A stretch of DNA of 8,374 nt, taken from assembly GCA_003354225.1 (NCBI GenBank), contig PIVH01000087.1, positions 1-8,374 on the forward strand, written 5' to 3'. Positions 7,952 through 8,374 of the stretch are shown one piece after another. This DNA comes from Globobulimina sp. (Eukaryota; Foraminifera; Rotaliida). The notes beneath the pieces are model-generated. The model did no database searches and was not told the origin of the DNA. It saw nothing but the letters and a program-made list of their open reading frames with translations. The stretch's first letter is position 1; every line of letters starts with the position of its first letter. The translations under genes and the position numbers were made by a program.

Positions 7952-8374
7952 TCACATACATTCAAAAACTAATAAATCTTGTTTATATCCATCAATATTA
8001 CTTGTTTGTTGCATTGATATTTTTATTTTTGGATATTTAATATTTAATGATGATGCAATTGATGAATATACATAAAATAACCAACTTCGTCTATCTACAC
8101 ATTCTTCTTCATCATAATCCTCATCACTGTCTTCTTCACTGTCTTTTTCTTTATAATCCTTCCAAATCCCATATAATGAACACTTGATTTTATTTGTTTT
8201 TCTTGTTTCACTTAAAATATCCAATAAACCACATAATGAAAATTGATATGAATTCCATCCATTATAACTTGTACATTGAATAATAATATGATTCAAATTT
8301 GGAAATAAATTTATCAAACTACTCTTCAATAAATTCCTGCCACCAATAATCTCTTTATATGACACATTATCTTC
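7952..8374 (-). CDS. Unrecognised protein, C-terminal part, 5' end outside the window
   Basis: The frame is open from the window edge to a TGA at 7952-7954, giving about 140 residues of the C-terminus; the start codon is not in the window. No family was recognised. The segment near the edge (INLFPNLNHIIIQCT, then YQFSLCGLLDIL) has a regular hydrophobic pattern typical of a folded beta/alpha unit. An acidic stretch (KDSEEDSDEDYDEEE) follows and looks like a loop or disordered insert. Then comes a second hydrophobic patch (WLFYVYSSIASSLN). Minus-strand coding is preferred over the overlapping plus-strand frame because it is longer and remains open to the edge. Base composition is very AT-rich, like the rest of the window outside the transporter. 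Confidence 0.55.
   Translation of the reverse strand, partial: EDNVSYKEIIGGRNLLKSSLINLFPNLNHIIIQCTSYNGWNSYQFSLCGLLDILSETRKTNKIKCSLYGIWKDYKEKDSEEDSDEDYDEEECVDRRSWLFYVYSSIASSLNIKYPKIKISMQQTSNIDGYKQDLLVFECM

Noticed and set aside
7872-8075. Plus-strand frame of 67 codons with a hydrophobic C-terminal half, resembling a small membrane protein
   Set aside because: It overlaps the longer minus-strand frame that stays open to the window edge. Its Lys/Asn/Gln-rich first half is what AT-rich spacer would give by chance, and no family features are visible.

Overview
The window comes from the nuclear genome of an AT-rich, unicellular-type eukaryote that builds motile cilia or flagella. The evidence is three short spliceosomal introns (about 153, 62 and 67 bp, all phase 0), asparagine runs in proteins, AATAAA-type polyadenylation signals, and a gene for an axonemal central-pair protein. 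TAA, TAG and TGA all end plausible genes here, so the standard genetic code applies and a ciliate stop-reassigned code is unlikely. I cannot name the species.

Layout. Positions 46-4886 on the minus strand hold a three-exon gene for a SPEF2/CPC1-type protein of about 1541 residues: N-terminal CH domain, long coiled coil, adenylate-kinase-like domain split by the first intron, acidic linker, conserved SPEF2 core and C-terminal domain. Positions 4887-5103 are a short head-to-head intergenic region. It carries a 15-bp direct repeat whose two copies each contain TATAAATA, and a possible 5'-UTR intron for the SPEF2 gene. Positions 5104-6742 on the plus strand hold a two-exon major facilitator transporter gene resembling MFSD14/HIAT1 and TetA. 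It lacks the first three membrane helices and has a large insertion in the TM8-TM9 loop. Positions 6927-7730 on the plus strand hold an intronless classical short-chain dehydrogenase/reductase with all catalytic residues. The right edge (7952 to beyond 8374, minus strand) has the C-terminal part of an unrecognised protein with an acidic stretch.

The genes do not form an obvious pathway: an axoneme component, a membrane transporter, a soluble oxidoreductase and an unknown. The SPEF2 and MFS genes diverge from a gap of about 217 bp, so their promoters must be close together or shared. No RNA genes, CRISPR arrays or intact mobile elements are visible. The points most worth checking are the missing TM1-3 of the transporter next to a repeat-bearing intergenic region, its GC-rich composition against AT-rich neighbours, and the partly degenerate kinase domain of the SPEF2 protein.
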